From positions 172,756,309 through 172,820,308 of the forward strand of contig CM060952.1 in NCBI GenBank assembly GCA_030765055.1: DNA of 64,000 bases, in the 5' to 3' direction. The DNA is from Mantis religiosa. Lineage: Eukaryota > Arthropoda > Insecta > Mantodea > Mantidae. The translations under genes were made by a program, and so were the position numbers. Each line of letters begins with the position of its first letter. Position 1 is the stretch's first letter. The notes under the pieces are model-generated. The model searched no databases. It was not told where the DNA came from and saw only the letters and a program-made list of their open reading frames with translations. Below, one piece after another: positions 43,200 through 56,089 of this stretch.

Positions 43200-44222
43200 G
43201 CTCTACATTTGCATGATATTACAGTTTTCAGTTTTTGTTGATTTTGACGTCATGGCTTTACATAAAGACCATACGGCGTCCCCCTATGGGCGCAACGAGT
43301 ACAGCTTTAGTTTGTTCGTTTTCGTTTAGGTGGTCCAGTTTTTCCTTGAATTTTATGTTTCTTTTGTGATTTTATTTACATATATAACACACTCACGCAC
43401 GCACCCATGGGCATACGTAGTACGTCCCTCACACTCACACACTCATTCACGCACACTTCACTTCACTTTGTACACTATTTACAGTCAGGTGTCCTGCTGT
43501 GCGGCAGCATGTCGCTCAGTTCCTTGGGCAGCCCGGGATTGGCGGCCCCTGCCGGTGGTTTGTGAGGCCTTGGGCCGGGAATTTTGGGCGCAATGGGTGG
43601 CGATCCATCCTTATTTACAGTATTTTCACCCGTTTATGTTTGCGGTGTTTTGGCTCACCTTTTCCGATGTTATGGATTAAAAGATTTGTATGCCGACGAA
43701 TGCGCGCCCAAAAGGAGGAGGCTCTTTTTTTCCAATGCCTCGGGGATGGTCGGGATGCGGACTTCTTGATGGAGGGAGCTGTTTGTGGTGCAGATGGGAG
43801 CGGAAAGGATTTTCCTGAGGGAGAGCTTTTGCAGTGTTTGTAGGTATTTGATGGTTGTTTTGGATGCGTTTGCCCAGGCCACACATGCGTATAGAACCAC
43901 TGACAGAAAGAACGACTTGTACAAGATAACCTTCGAGCGGAGTTTCAGTTGTTTACTCCTAAATATGGGGGCGCACATCTTTAATCGCTGCCGCCCATTG
44001 TTGGCAATATCTTTTACTGTGGGTGGACCAGTTCATTGTGCGTGTCAAAGTCACGCCGAGGTATTTGACCTGCTGACGGCAGTGCAATACTTGACCACTG
44101 ACCGTTAGGTCCATAGCCAACGGGCGCCGCTTTGAAAAATGGATAAGCTGGCATTTATTTGCATTAATTTTAATTTTCCAGACCGAATGGAGACATTTTT
44201 GAAGAACACTTACAGAATTCAT
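43200..44222 (-). pseudogene. LINE reverse transcriptase C-terminal region (Jockey-like) and 3' end
   Basis: From 44222 downward the frame has KINANKCQLIHFSKRRPLAM and VKYLGVTLTRTMNWSTHSKR. After a frame change near 43965-43978 it continues with YKSFFLSVVLYACVAWANAS, LQTLQKLSLRKILSAP and VRIPTIPEALEK. The blocks N-K-C, YLGV.LD/T..W..H, then L.Y...W and LQ..QN..LR are the post-catalytic region of Jockey-type ORF2. Catalytic residues lie outside. The lower part, towards 43200, is non-coding 3' sequence with GTGAGTGAG-type simple repeats. Confidence 0.72.
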
Positions 44223-44229
44223 TTCTAAC

Positions 44230-45735
44230 GAAAATACTTTAAATATGTCATTTATATCAAAATAGAGCCATTTATGATAAAAAATAAACGTTGAAAAATG
44301 TTACAGTTATAGGGTATTTTGGGTTGTTAGTTTATATTGTATTCTTGAAACTTACTGACCTTAAATGCCAAAAGATATGTCAAAGACATTTCGTTTTTGA
44401 AAGACACATACATGGATGCACATATATCTGTTTCTCTTTTGCATTGAGAGAATCTCAAAACAGTACTTCTATCGAAATCTCAGTAAAGAGATTGGATGGA
44501 ATGCGATATATTTTCTGTTTATTATGCAAGTGGTACAGAAAGTATAAAGCCTAGGTTTGTTTTTCACCATTCTGAAATCAAAATTTGACAGATTAATCTT
44601 CTTTAATTATGCTGAAGAGATTGACTTTGAATCTCAAAATACATAAAAGGAGTGAAATTCTAGTTTCAAGTTCAGTAATTTGAGTTTTTGACAAATGGCA
44701 GTAGTGATTCTCCCTCTCTTATTAAACAGATATGAGTGTTTATGTCTTCTTCCAGAGTGTGCGGCAAAATGATACAGGAAATGTGCGACGAGTTAGAGAA
44801 CTGGGCACCCAGCTTTCTTATAAAATGTGGGAGGCAATTTTCCAATCTGTATCGCTTAACCACGCAGCACATTTCTTGCGTCATATGAGGATGACAAGTG
44901 GTTCCTTTTCTATTCTTTTTGTTATTATTTTGGAGCCAGGGCACGGCGATAACACTTGTGCTGTAGCAGGGTTTATTAATCTGAAGCGAGTGACAAGGAT
45001 GATGAGGGTGTGCTGCACGTCCGCTGTCAATGGCAACTGACGCGTAGCTCCAGAAGAAGTGTCTTCTTCTAATTGACTCGTTCATCCATGACATATTCTG
45101 TGTCACAAGTCGTACATCAAGGTAGGCGTATCCTCCCTCACCGTGTTTCGGGCAGATGTTCTCTATAATAGATGTCCTTCTTCACCCCCTTTCTCTTGTT
45201 TAGGTGCTAACAGCCTTTGGCCAGAAAATATTGCAGTGATGCTTGTTGATTTATATTCCCTTGTGGATAGATATCCCAGAATGGTACAACAAGCGAGTAG
45301 CAGACGTAAGTTTTAAATCCAGCTTCATTATTTATTTTGAAAACTATACTTGTATTACTACCTCGTAATTCGTAAAATATAGTTAAACATTTAATTAACT
45401 GAACATGAAGAAAAGAGAAAGGATAGCAATAAAAACCACAACAAATTTATATTTTTGAAAATAAAACGAAGTAATTAATTGCAGCATATTGTACACTAGC
45501 AAATCAGATGCCCCAATTTTCAGAAATACCTGCAATTCTTTAATGAGATGGACTCTTTTAAGATACTTGAGTGTATATCAGTTTTACTATACGTAATCAG
45601 AACTTGACTTTGAATGAATTATCTGGCTTTAACCATACTTCAGTGTAGACACAGTTCCGGTATGTAGTCCTTTGATCAGAGAACCTTTTTACCTAAAGAA
45701 TGTGAAAGAACAATGGAGACAATATTTACGGAATA
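44230..45735. other. No gene recognised
   Basis: Overlapping short frames on both strands at 44672-45106 have no recognisable motif. Confidence 0.5.
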
Positions 45736-45737
45736 TA

Positions 45738-46654
45738 CGAGGGCTGTTCAAAAAAGAATGACCATAATTTTTTACGGACATAATTTTTCGCACTAAAATT
45801 CAATCTTATATTCTGTTAGCTTAATATGAAACAAACACGCCGTAGTAGTTTCAATGTTGGTACTCCTGGTTGCCACCTGTGAGAACCAGGCAAGTTCAGA
45901 CATGTTCAGTATCACCTACCGCTGCAATAGAGGTAACATGCAGTTAAAGTTGTTGTTAGAGGAGATCCTGAGTTTCTTTCAAACGTAATCACTGCTAATG
46001 AAACTTGGCTACATCATTTTGATCCTGAGAGCAAACAGCAAAGCTCAGTGTGGAAATCTCCTTCATCACCAGCCCCCAGAAAAGCAAAAGTGGTTGTTTC
46101 TGCTGGGAAAGTTATGGCCATCTCATTCTTTGATATTCATGGAATGGTTCATCAGCATGTTGTACCTGGACACACATCAGGACCTGGACGATACTACAGG
46201 GATGTCCTGAAAACATGGAAAGTCCATATAAGCCGCAAAAGACCACATTTCCATGAAGCAGGCTGGATGCTGCACCACGATAATGCGCGGCCGCATATTA
46301 CCAATGCTGTTGCTGAATATCTTGTAAAAATCAACGTGAGGCGCAACTCTCACCCTACCTATAGTCCGGATTTAGCACTATGTGACCTTTTTCTATTCCC
46401 TAACTTGAAGAAACTCCTTCAAGAGAGGCATTATCCATCATTAGAAGCGGTTGTGAAGGCTGCGGAGGCCATTTTGAAGGATATCTCAAAAATGGTTTCC
46501 AGCATGTCTTTGAAGACTGGCAGAAAGGCTGGGGCAAGTGCATCGCATTCAGGGAAGACTATTTTGAGAAGGCGCAACAAAATTATGAATTTGAGTAAAG
46601 GTACGTTGTCAAAAAAAAAAAAAATTGTGATCATTCTTTATTGAACAGCCCTCG
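45738..46654 (+). mobile_element. Mariner element, internally deleted (copy 1)
   Basis: Inverted ends CGAGGGCTGTTCAAAAAAGA and the inverse of TCTTTATTGAACAGCCCTCG are flanked by TA at 45736-45737 and 46655-46656. The transposase remnant (about 45975-46585) contains TANETWLHHFDPES, the HDNARPH block with the second catalytic Asp, and YSPDLALCDLFLFP with the third. The N-terminal DNA-binding region is mostly missing and the element is about 0.9 kb instead of about 1.3 kb. Frame changes near 46050 and a truncated 5' part make it non-functional. Confidence 0.88.
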
Positions 46655-46656
46655 TA

Positions 46657-47590
46657 GGTTTCGGTGGCAGGTAGATGGATACCATTTGAATATCTTTTGT
46701 TGATATATTTAGGTCCAGAAATACTTTGTTTACATGGTACCTAAAATTTGGGAAATAAAAATCATAAACACTAGAAAAATACTGTAAGTAAACCAATAAT
46801 AATTTAGTCACGTACTGAAGAACTCGGAAATATCAGCGATGTATTCTGAACAATATTTGGTTATATGATCTTAAACTTTTAAAAGTGAAAGAATTCAGCA
46901 TGCAGGATGAGCTGTACGTTAAATTCTGAAGTGTATGAAAGTTATAAAAAGTAGTGAAAGTTATAATTTGAAAGAAGAATTTCATGATTTATGTTAGAAA
47001 TTAAGTAAAATGTATATTTAAGGGCGTGATTATATAAAGAACCTTAAGTGTAACGCAACAAATACATTATTTATAAACTGAAAACATAAGAAAGTCTTCA
47101 AATTTGGAGTTACATTTATAGATTAGGCAGCACATGGATTAATTGCGTTGGATACAGCTGTTAGTATTTAGGGGTTAATTTAATGTAAGTGAAAGAAAAT
47201 ATATTCCAAACATAATGAGTTATCGGGACTACTAGTTTCCGGTAGGAATAGCAGAGAAGTTACCAATTACATTTTCATATTTCAGTCATCTAAGTAACAT
47301 AATGTTTAATATACCTTACTGAAAGTCGAAAACTATGTGCCAATATCAACCAAAGACGAGTTTGTAACATACGCCTTCAAAATTATTTTATTTGTTAATT
47401 ACGGGCTCATGTCAATGCTGTCTGTACCTAAATTTCGTTCCACAGAATTTCTCTTACATACTACTGAATGAGGTAAATCTACTGTTTGAGATTGTTTCTT
47501 TTAAATGCACTTAAAACCTCTAGTCTGCGTTGGGTTTGAACCACCCATTTGTAATTTTACGTTAATACTTTTCCAATCTTGGAAACATGA
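46657..47590. other. No gene recognised
   Basis: AT-rich anonymous DNA. Confidence 0.5.
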
Positions 47591-47595
47591 CCCAA

Positions 47596-47850
47596 TTAAT
47601 TTTCTATAGTCACGCCATCTCCTGACCAGGAATTTAATTTACTGAAAACGGTCTTTTGTTCAGTAATGTGAATTTTGATAGTGTTTTGTCCAGTGATTAA
47701 TTTGTAGTAACAACATTTAATAAATATCCTGATGATGGGAGAGATGTACACTTCCGAAAAATCGATATCTAATCGTCTTTTCACCTGGCTTGTTGCCCGA
47801 GAACAACTTGAGCATATTCGTCACCAGAAAAGCTTCAGGTCTTATGACTG
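47596..47850 (+). repeat. Dispersed repeat family R, copy 1 (single unit, +)
   Basis: It shares with 54120-54385 (inverted) the blocks TTTCTATAGTCACGCCATCT, TTTGATAGTGTTTTGTC, CATTTAATAAATATCCTGAT and GATGATGGGAGAG, and with 56090-56375 the end TCTTTTCACCTGGCTTGTTG..CCGAGAA. Non-coding. Confidence 0.75.
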
Positions 47851-48104
47851 GGTAATGCCTGTTGGGTTAAGGTTGTTGATAGAGCTCACAAGCTCTTCAT
47901 TTCATTTGGCTTTCCCATAGATGAATAGCATTTTGTGTGCTCATTTGGGTATCGGTTCATCATTGTTCATTTGTACTTGAGGATAGCAACACAAATTTAA
48001 ACAGTTAATTATTTTTAACGTCCTTAAACTTAAGTCCATATCTCATGATGAATGATCTGTATGAAATGATGCTCAAATATGTTCAGGGTCCATTGAGCCT
48101 TAAG

Positions 48105-48205
48105 TTACCTGGCATTAATCTTCCAGGAAAAGGGAAAAAAACATTCAGATAAGTCATCCTGACCGAGATTCGACCTCTGAAGCTTTTGAACTTGAGAAAT
48201 TCACT
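48105..48205 (-). repeat. SINE family 3 fragment, minus strand
   Basis: The inverse strand carries GAGGTCGAATCTCGGTCAGG followed by a diverged body, as in 54828-55060. Confidence 0.55.
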
Positions 48206-48209
48206 TTAC

Positions 48210-50710
48210 TATTTACAGACATTGTCAAATATGAACTACATTTGTATAGTACTGTAAATTCTGTATTATTGAAACTGGGTAAGATAAAGTAATGCATCTC
48301 GTAACAGATGATGCAGCACCATTAACTATTAAACAACTATTAATTAATGCATGCGAGGTCTAGTGCTTTTAGTGGAGTCTACGATTTGTTTATGTTTAGT
48401 AATCTCCCATCCCGTTTTCCAACCTCTAACAGCTAAAGAATGCTTTATGTCATATATGGATGTATAAATAGGTATACTTGTACTCGGCAATGGGTCTTGC
48501 AACATACATTTTTGAACGCTTTAGGTAAACCGAAAACAATTTTTGATTGAATAACTTTTTGATGACATAACCTACGTAAGCACGAGTTATGGTTCCGTGT
48601 TAACGTGTTAGCTTCGGATTCGAGAGGTTGCTGCTTCCATTTCACTCAATCGCTCATTTTGTCCTTGTATTTTACGTGATCTTCCCTGGTCGATAGGCAA
48701 ATATTGGTTAGGTTTCAAATTTACCACGATTTTATTTCTATTTCGCTTTCATTCGTTTCCTTCTCATGCTTAAAATATGCTTCTAGGCTTCGTGTTGTAT
48801 GGTAGTGTAGAAGAGGTTGTGTGAATGCACAAATTAGAGAATGTTCCTCGTGCAGAAAAGAGAACGGCAGTTGAGGCTGTCGTTCATATACTTTCTCAGG
48901 CAGCTGCAGTAGTAGAACAGATTTTCTGGCCGGGAACTCTTATTGATTCACGTTTCAGTGGTCTATCAGCCAGTAGCTTGTAGTCTTTTGTGGTTTCTTC
49001 AATTCATCCCTTCCTCCTGCAGCAATGTGAGAAAATTTCTCCCTCAATAGTTTGGCCTCAGCATATGATCGAGTACTATATAATGAACTCAGAAAGTGAA
49101 AGATGTCCAGAAATATAATATCCATACTATAAAGCAATTTTTAAACTAAAACTGACATTTTAAGTATTTGTATTACTTTCTATAATCATTAATAAATGAG
49201 GGGCGGTAAGCTGACAGTCATGTCATACATAATAAACTTGGCAGTCCTTTCGTGATTTCTTATTCGTCATTAGCTCTGTTATTGTAATCTTACTTGCAAT
49301 TTCAAAATTAATTAATAATATTAAATAATACATTTACATAATCTCATTATGAACAAATTCTTGTACAATAAGCAAACCAACACTCTGACCAATCATCTTG
49401 TCTATGTAATATATACAAATGTAGTAAGTTACGTTTACGAAGCTGTTGCAGAAATAACAGACATTAATCTAATGTCCTTTTTTCAAAACGTTTCCTTTTG
49501 TTTTTACACTTGATCGTCTTCTTTGGTATTCCTTTCGTCACAATTTTCCTTACTGTATTTCTGTGAATACCCAGATTTAATCATCATGGTTCATCGCATA
49601 AACCCTTACCAAGATTATTTTTCAGCACATATTTATTTATATGTGTTCAAAACAAGTGCTTGAATTTGCTTAGAAAGAGTTCCCGTTATAGCTTTGTTTC
49701 TTGAGGCTTTTCCAGTAACTTAACTCGTCCAAGCAACACTTTCCAATTCATTCACACTATTGTCTTCACTTTGATTATTTTCACTTGACTGAAAGTTATC
49801 TACTACTTCATTTACATTTACCACTGCATTTCTCTCCCACGGTCTTTACATCCTGACACACAACGAATTTCTGCACGTAATGAAACAGATCAACTGGAAG
49901 TTGGAACTTTGGCAACTGAGACTCCACGTGGAGTAAACATGCGACTGTCATTTCCAGAAAATTAGGGTTGTTATTGGTCCTCAACGACAGTGTTCCATTT
50001 CTGAAGTGTGGGGATAGATTTATGACGGTTATTAGTGGGCGGGAGGGTCAGGTTCCTTTGTGCGGCAACTGCACTCGTGTTGACTAGACACGCCATTACC
50101 ATTAAGCACGCTACATGAGCTCAAGTATACCTGTTGGATTTTTGAAAGTTAAGGTGCGTTTTCTCTTTTGAGTAAATGTAACAGAAAAATCATTTAAGCT
50201 GCAAACTTTGGAAATACGTAACCAAACGTTGAAGTTACATCCGCTTTATGTTTTGCTTTGCGAGCTTCAAAGGCGTCAATTTCTGTTCTAGGAAACAAGG
50301 CACAGCTGGAATCTGAAATCGCCAAACAATTCCAATATTGTCTACCCCCTGAACATTTAGCAGAGTTAGTAACTGACATATAAGCATTGTTAGACAAAGA
50401 AACCCTCACTTGTAGTGCAACACCAATTCCTTCACAGAAGGGAATTTATTAGCTAGAGTATTTGCACTTTAAAGGATTACACTGGGCAACAGAAAATAAG
50501 TTTTGAATGTTTCGAGCACTTTCGGTTAAGGAAAACAAGCAAGACACTGAACATTTTTTTATTAGCTCTAGTTTCTATGATATACACAAGGTGGAAGTAT
50601 TACATATTGACGGACTGAGAGAAAAGGATTCATTTTAATTACATACATGCCAACAACAATGAAAGTGCATTTTATTTTTTTAACTGGTAATTACATGCTA
50701 AGAGTTATAA
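48210..50710. other. No gene recognised
   Basis: Anonymous DNA. The frame at 50194-50409 (-) has no motif that I know. Confidence 0.5.
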
Positions 50711-50719
50711 ATTGCTGAA

Positions 50720-51190
50720 AAAATACTTCGCAGATAGTCGTGTCTGAAGAGAATCATGTGGTGGCCTTTTGTCGTCTTTTAGCTTGCCTTGCCTCCCTAT
50801 ACACGACCAACAGTAATCCGCAAGCATTACTTCATTCCAACGACCCTGATATCTTTGTTCCATAACAGAAATGTCCTGATGGAATATCTTTCCATGTTCA
50901 TCACTAACAGTTCCACAAATAGGAGGGAAAAAGTATATTTGGGAGTGGAGAAAATGGATCTTAAGGTTGCATCCAAAGTTGCAATATTTTAGCAGGAGCA
51001 CTGTCACCAAATGTTTTTAGTTGTTAACTCTTTTGTTGCCGAAAAATCCATGAACAATGCCCTTGAAGGCTTCCCAAGCTTCCTTTATTTCCCTCCAAAA
51101 TTTGGTCAAATGCAGGATCCTTTACAAGTTCTCTTATTTGTGGTCCGACAAAATTGAACTCCTTAACTTTTGCATCACTTTATTATAAAA
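50720..51190 (-). pseudogene. Fragment of a repetitive arthropod protein, probably mobile-element derived
   Basis: Downward from 51190 the - strand reads KEFNFVGPQIRELVKDPAFD, then, past stops, NLKIHFLHSQIYFFPPICGT, VSDEHGKIFHQDISVMEQRY and QGRWNEVMLADYCW. I recognise these phrases as recurring in many copies in arthropod genomes, which suggests a transposon-borne or amplified gene, but I cannot name the family. Internal stops and frame changes show decay. Confidence 0.5.
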
Positions 51191-51527
51191 TTTCTCACTG
51201 ATTGTGAGAAATTTAAAATCTTCACTCTAAAACATGAAATGACACCTTATCTTCAAAACAAGAGGTGATATATCGTTTTTATAATGATTTTTGAATTGAT
51301 CAGATGGAAATACATGCAAATTCACTATTTGTTGGTCCCAAACATTTTCATTGTTGCCCGGTGTTATCTAACATCTGCTTGCTGAAGATTGCAATACAGT
51401 AGCAGGAAATAACCGAACAATAAAAGGATAAAATTATATTTAGGGAGAGTGGCATATCAAATTTTTAACCGTGGCTATTTAATATTACACTATTTCTATC
51501 ACGAGTTTGCAGCAATAAAAAAGTATG

Positions 51528-51700
51528 CGATTACTGACACCTGGAATACGTTATTGCTAAATGACCATTGCATGCCTTAAGCATACATTAAATTAGTGTG
51601 GTCAACCACTGTCAACCAAAAATAAACGATGACCGACGCCTGGGATACGTTATCACTGAATGACCATTGCATGCCTTAAGCAGACATTAAATTAGTGTGG
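51528..51700. repeat. ~74-bp direct repeat, period 99
   Basis: CGATTACTGACACCTGGAAT at 51528 recurs diverged at 51627; both share AATGACCATTGCATGCCTTA and ATTAAATTAGTGTGG. Confidence 0.85.
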
Positions 51701-52451
51701 TAAGCCTTTGAACATGATACAAGACACAACTCTTATGAGATATAATTCTTTGTGCTTAAATTGAATGTCAGTGAATGATTTTATTCCTAATTAAATACCA
51801 ACTTTTTATGTTTGTTATATTTAAAAACAACAGATAAATTGCATTCATTACAAATAGATATTATCCTGAAGGTGAACTTTTAGAAATGAGATAAAGCCTT
51901 GTAAATTATAATTTATATGACTTCAAATCAAAATTTAATAAGTGTTAGACCTATCCAGTGCATTGTAGAAGCATACAGTTTCGTAGTCCTACCTTCAGTA
52001 GTTCGCACTCAATAGAACTAGGTTATTTCTATACGCCTGATATGTAGGCAGCTTTTCTGTTTCAGCTGCTCAGCAGGACAATCTACTTTACTTACTCCAT
52101 ATAAGACAACAATCGGTCGCCTACTCTTTTATCCCGCTACGCAGCAGTGATATGGAAGTTGCCGATATTACAGGAATTCAGACTAATAATATGTTTCTCC
52201 AAAGCGACCTTTCGAAATCACAAAATCATTTCTGTTACGATGTTACTTGTCTATGTTTGTTGTTCGGAACATTAGGCCATGACAATAAAGCTTGTCTCAA
52301 AGCTACATGTTTTGACATGTGACGTCAAGTTCGGAGTGCTAAGTTTTTTCGTATTATTGTTACCAATTTCTATTACTCCCACGCTCTTTCCATGGCCAAC
52401 GATACGTTGACTGTCAAAGCTAAACACTAGAAAATGTCCTAAGTAAAATGT

Positions 52452-52533
52452 TGAATTTAGATCATTTCAAGCTCTAAAATATCGTTCCTTAGTGAATTTA
52501 GATCATTTCAAGTTCTAAAATATCGTTCCTTAG
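52452..52533. repeat. 41-bp tandem duplication
   Basis: Two copies of TGAATTTAGATCATTTCAAG..CTAAAATATCGTTCCTTAG differ at one base (gctct / gttct). Confidence 0.95.
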
Positions 52534-52539
52534 ATAAGT

Positions 52540-53565
52540 TTGCAATCTGAAAATGATCAGCCTCGAAAGATTGGATCCTTCTTTCTGACTTGAATATATC
52601 TGAACTACATTCTATGTAAGCCTGTATTGTACTCATCACTAGCCAATATATTTCATAATGTAATTATTTATGAATCTCCTTAAAATAGTGTATATTTTTA
52701 ATTTTCTGGATATGTCCTGTAAAGTTATTTTCACTCTGAATGCCATTTGCAAAGAGATCGACAAAATCTCACTACTCTGTCTTACTACAGCAAACATATA
52801 GATCTTGTTAAAGCATAAAATGTCAAAAATTTTTGAGGATTTATCCATTACCCTGGTACAAGAATTTAATGGCGAGCAATGAGGTTTCTCTCAAGGTATG
52901 GGTGGATGTGTGTGAGAAGGAGATTTTAATAACACTGGAATGCCCGTTTTCAACTTATTTATTTACTGCTTCTTCTTTTCAAACATCGAAATGAAAGTTG
53001 CCGACCAAGGGTTACCAATCTCTGTTTAGAGTTACCGACTGCAGAATGTTTATTACTCGATAAATTTATTCGTTCCTCATATTTATACAAACCGACAAAT
53101 ATTCCAGACAAAACCAGAGGACTGCCTTAATCGCCCTCACGCCTCAGACTGCTCTCATCGACCTCACGCCGAAGACTGTTCTGAATGACCACAGCTCCGC
53201 GTGTGTATCACTTTCACTTACTGAAAAACTCCTTTTCAACCAAAGTCCCTTTGTGGCTGTTTTGTCGCCATTGTAAATGATCCAAAGAATTTCCTATTCA
53301 TACAAGTCAAGTGAGCCCCTTTAGAAAACTGCTAAGGACACTGCTTCTTACATTACTTTTGTTATAACTTTCCCCAACTGGCCCTGCCCTTGTCGTAACA
53401 AAGAACCAACATTCCTTTGACATCCATCATGATTCTTTACTTCTGGCAAACCTTAATTTCGGTATCAACCCACATATGCTTGTTACAAATGCGAATTTTA
53501 AATATCTTATAACTTTCTCAGGTGGGATGTCATTCGGTTTTTGTCCTCATATTGGGAAGAGAAGT
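52540..53565. other. No gene recognised
   Basis: Anonymous DNA. Confidence 0.45.
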
Positions 53566-53570
53566 TAATT

Positions 53571-53906
53571 TTATTGAGCCTGAAGCGAAGAAGAAGATTC
53601 TAGGGCCATATCACCGACGTACATGGCTGTGGTTATTATGAAGAGGGCGGCTGATAGGGTCTCCCTGTAGTACTCCATTTGTATACTCGGTCTTGTCACC
53701 GCATCGTATATTTCAACGATGTTTCCTGTTAGTGTGTTCTTTAATAATCGTATTTCGTATGTTCTTCCTGTTGTCTCTTCTACTTTTTCCATTATTAGTT
53801 TCCTGCTCATTAGGTCAAATACTTTTGTGTAGTCCATAAATACCGAATGTAGTTCCCACCTGCATATTGCAAATAACCTTTCTCTACTGCTCTCTTCTTT
53901 CGGCAT
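53571..53906 (-). pseudogene. LINE reverse transcriptase fragment
   Basis: A 111-codon frame with CRWELHSVFMDYTKVFDLMS (first catalytic Asp block, usually F-x-D-Y-x-x-A-F-D) followed by IRLLKNTLTGNIVEIYDAVT and LSAALFIITTAMYVGDMALE. The order is that of reverse transcriptase fingers and palm. Both sides are missing. Confidence 0.65.
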
Positions 53907-54119
53907 TGTAGTATTCCCTTTCCTACTGCTGGGACTTCATAAATTACGATTAGGTGTACATTCGTACAAGTTTAGAAGCAAAGTGAAGGTTACACTCTTT
54001 AATTTTTGAAGATTTTATCACTGCGACAGACGGCTTCGTTTACAGTAAAAGATAAATTTTGTTGTATCCTTCTCTTCTTAAAGTATCGGAGCGAAGTATT
54101 TCTACAAATCATTGCTGAA

Positions 54120-54385
54120 AAAGTAAAATGTATACATACGTGCTCACTTTCTTCTCGAGCAACAAGCCAGGTGAAAAGACGATTGGATGTCGACTTTTTG
54201 GGAGTGTGAATCGCCCCCATCATCAAGATGTTTATTAAATGTTTTCACCACAAATGAAATACTGGATATAACACAACTATAAACAAAGACAAAACACTAT
54301 CAAAATTCGCATTATTGAACAAAAGATTGTTTTTAGTAAATTAAATGGCAGGTCAAGAGATGGCGTGAGTATAGAAAATTGTGTC
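54120..54385 (-). repeat. Dispersed repeat family R, copy 2 (single unit, -)
   Basis: Inverse-strand match to 47596-47850 over its whole length, including CTTTTCACCTGGCTTGTTGC and TTTGATAGTGTTTTGTC. A short further piece (TTGTTGCCCGAGAAGAAAGT, with CGCCAGGTCTTA) lies at 54548-54605 (+). Confidence 0.75.
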
Positions 54386-54827
54386 AAAGAAACGAAACTA
54401 CTTAACTTGATTATCAAGCCGTATTGATCTTTGCTTCTTAAATCGACGGATTTCCATTTTAAGGCCGGTTTCCAAGAGAAGCTTTACTGAAATCTAGCAT
54501 CACGAATAAACGTGCTCCTTTCAGAGAAAATCGCCAAAGCCTCCTTAATTGTTTGTTGCCCGAGAAGAAAGTGCGCATATTCGTTGCCAGGAGACGTCGC
54601 CAGGTCTTATTTTATATGCATACATGTGCACTAATTAGCTAAATATGAACTAATCCCTTAAATATGCATTTATATGCTCTATAAAACTTCCGTAGTAAAC
54701 TCTTTACAATGTGGTATACATTTTTTACGTGCATATGTTTAACTCTCAAGGAATAAAACATGCAAGTATGCGGAAATTCGAGCTCTAATAATGACATTTA
54801 TATTTTGTTTTGTAACGTATTCGTTTG

Positions 54828-55060
54828 ATAGCCCGCCTGGGTAGCATGGTGGTAGCATGTCTGCCTCACATTCAAGGGGTCCCGAGTTCGAATCTCGGTC
54901 AGGGTGAGTTACCTGGATAATGTTTTTCCGGGGTTTTCCCTTATCCTAAAAGACGAATGTTGTGTAACTCTAAGCTCTATAGACACTGGGCTAATGTGAG
55001 CATCATTTCACCCATTGCATTCATCGGCGGATATGACTTAACGTTGGAGGACGTAAATTA
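54828..55060 (+). repeat. SINE family 3, best-preserved copy
   Basis: The head CCGCCTGGGTAGCATGGTGG and B-box GAGTTCGAATCTCGGTC come first, then a body with GGGGTTTTCCCTTATCCT, GGGCTAATGTGAGC and CATTTCACCCATT, ending in an A run at 55061-55068. Other copies lie at 14270, 40290, 48105 and 62800. Confidence 0.8.
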
Positions 55061-55074
55061 AAAAAAAACTATAA

Positions 55075-55450
55075 AAATTACGCATGATGATATAAGGGCA
55101 CTCAACTACGGCGGTCATCAGCGCCCTTTAAAAAACTAGTCATGGCAAAAGCCAGATACAAAACCTTCTAAAGACTATACAAGTGTAACAAAACCTATTA
55201 AAAATACACGTACATAAAAAAAAGTAAATCAAAATCTACTAAAAATTTCGTTTACTAAATCCTAAACTCTAAACTAGAAAAGAATCTAAAAAGAATCTAA
55301 TCGTCTCCACTCACGGCCTAAACGTGGGTGGGCCTGTTGACCGTCTCCTTCAGCCACGATGAGGAGTCCATACGAGGGAGACTGTTGGCTCGGGACCCCG
55401 GGTGCGCCAAACCCGTACCTACGGAAGTAGGCCCCTGGGAAAAAAAAAAA
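55075..55450 (-). repeat. LINE 3' end, inverted, same family as 6906-7103
   Basis: Read on the - strand it ends GGGCGCTGATGACCGCCGTAGTTGAGTGCCCTTA followed by a short ATC tail, matching the LINE 3' terminus near 7050-7103. Upstream (towards 55440) is GC-rich non-coding sequence. Confidence 0.6.
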
Positions 55451-55724
55451 CTTCCGCGGTGAACTCCTTACAATGTTTAAATGCATTTATTACTTACCTG
55501 CATATGTTTAACTCTTAAGGAATAAAATATGCAAATATGCAGAAATTAGAGCTCTAATAATCACAATTGTATTTTGTTTCGTAACGCATTTGTTTGATGG
55601 TAAATAATTAACTTACAGTATTTATCCAGTTAATACTTGCTTTTTGGTTTATCTCTAAATACATGTATTAAAAATGTGTTTTCAAATTGAAACAGAGCAG
55701 CATAGTTTATCTCAGCACAATTCG

Positions 55725-55890
55725 CCACACCGTGTCCCAGCGGTTTGACTCTCTCCAGGCGGCCCATGTTCGATTCCAGGCGCCCAAAAGATGAGATTTT
55801 AAGTGGACAGATAATTGTAGACAACGCGGCACGTCGGCGGGTTTTCTCCGGGATCCCTCGCCACCATTCCACCGACTGTTCCATTAGCAT
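55725..55890 (+). repeat. tRNA-Glu-like SINE (family 4), diverged copy
   Basis: Shares CGGCCCATGTTCGATTCCAG, GTGGACA..., GGGTTTTCTCCGGGATCC and CATTCCACCG with 41937-42175. Confidence 0.7.
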
Positions 55891-56089
55891 CTTTCCTTTC
55901 ATCCTCTTCGCTCTCATTTCGTTCATCTACTTCCCTCCCTCACTTCATTGCGATCACCCTGATCACCCATCTCCTTCCTTGGATTTCTCCCGCTGATCCA
56001 TAGTTGTAGCGATCTCAAACGACTCCTAAGGTAGAGGACCATAAATGAACAGGATTGTTTCGTATAGCAAGTGAAGAAAAAGAGTACAG

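Noticed and set aside
44672..45106. 144-codon minus-strand frame as a gene
   Set aside because: No recognisable domain; an overlapping opposite frame of similar length suggests chance.
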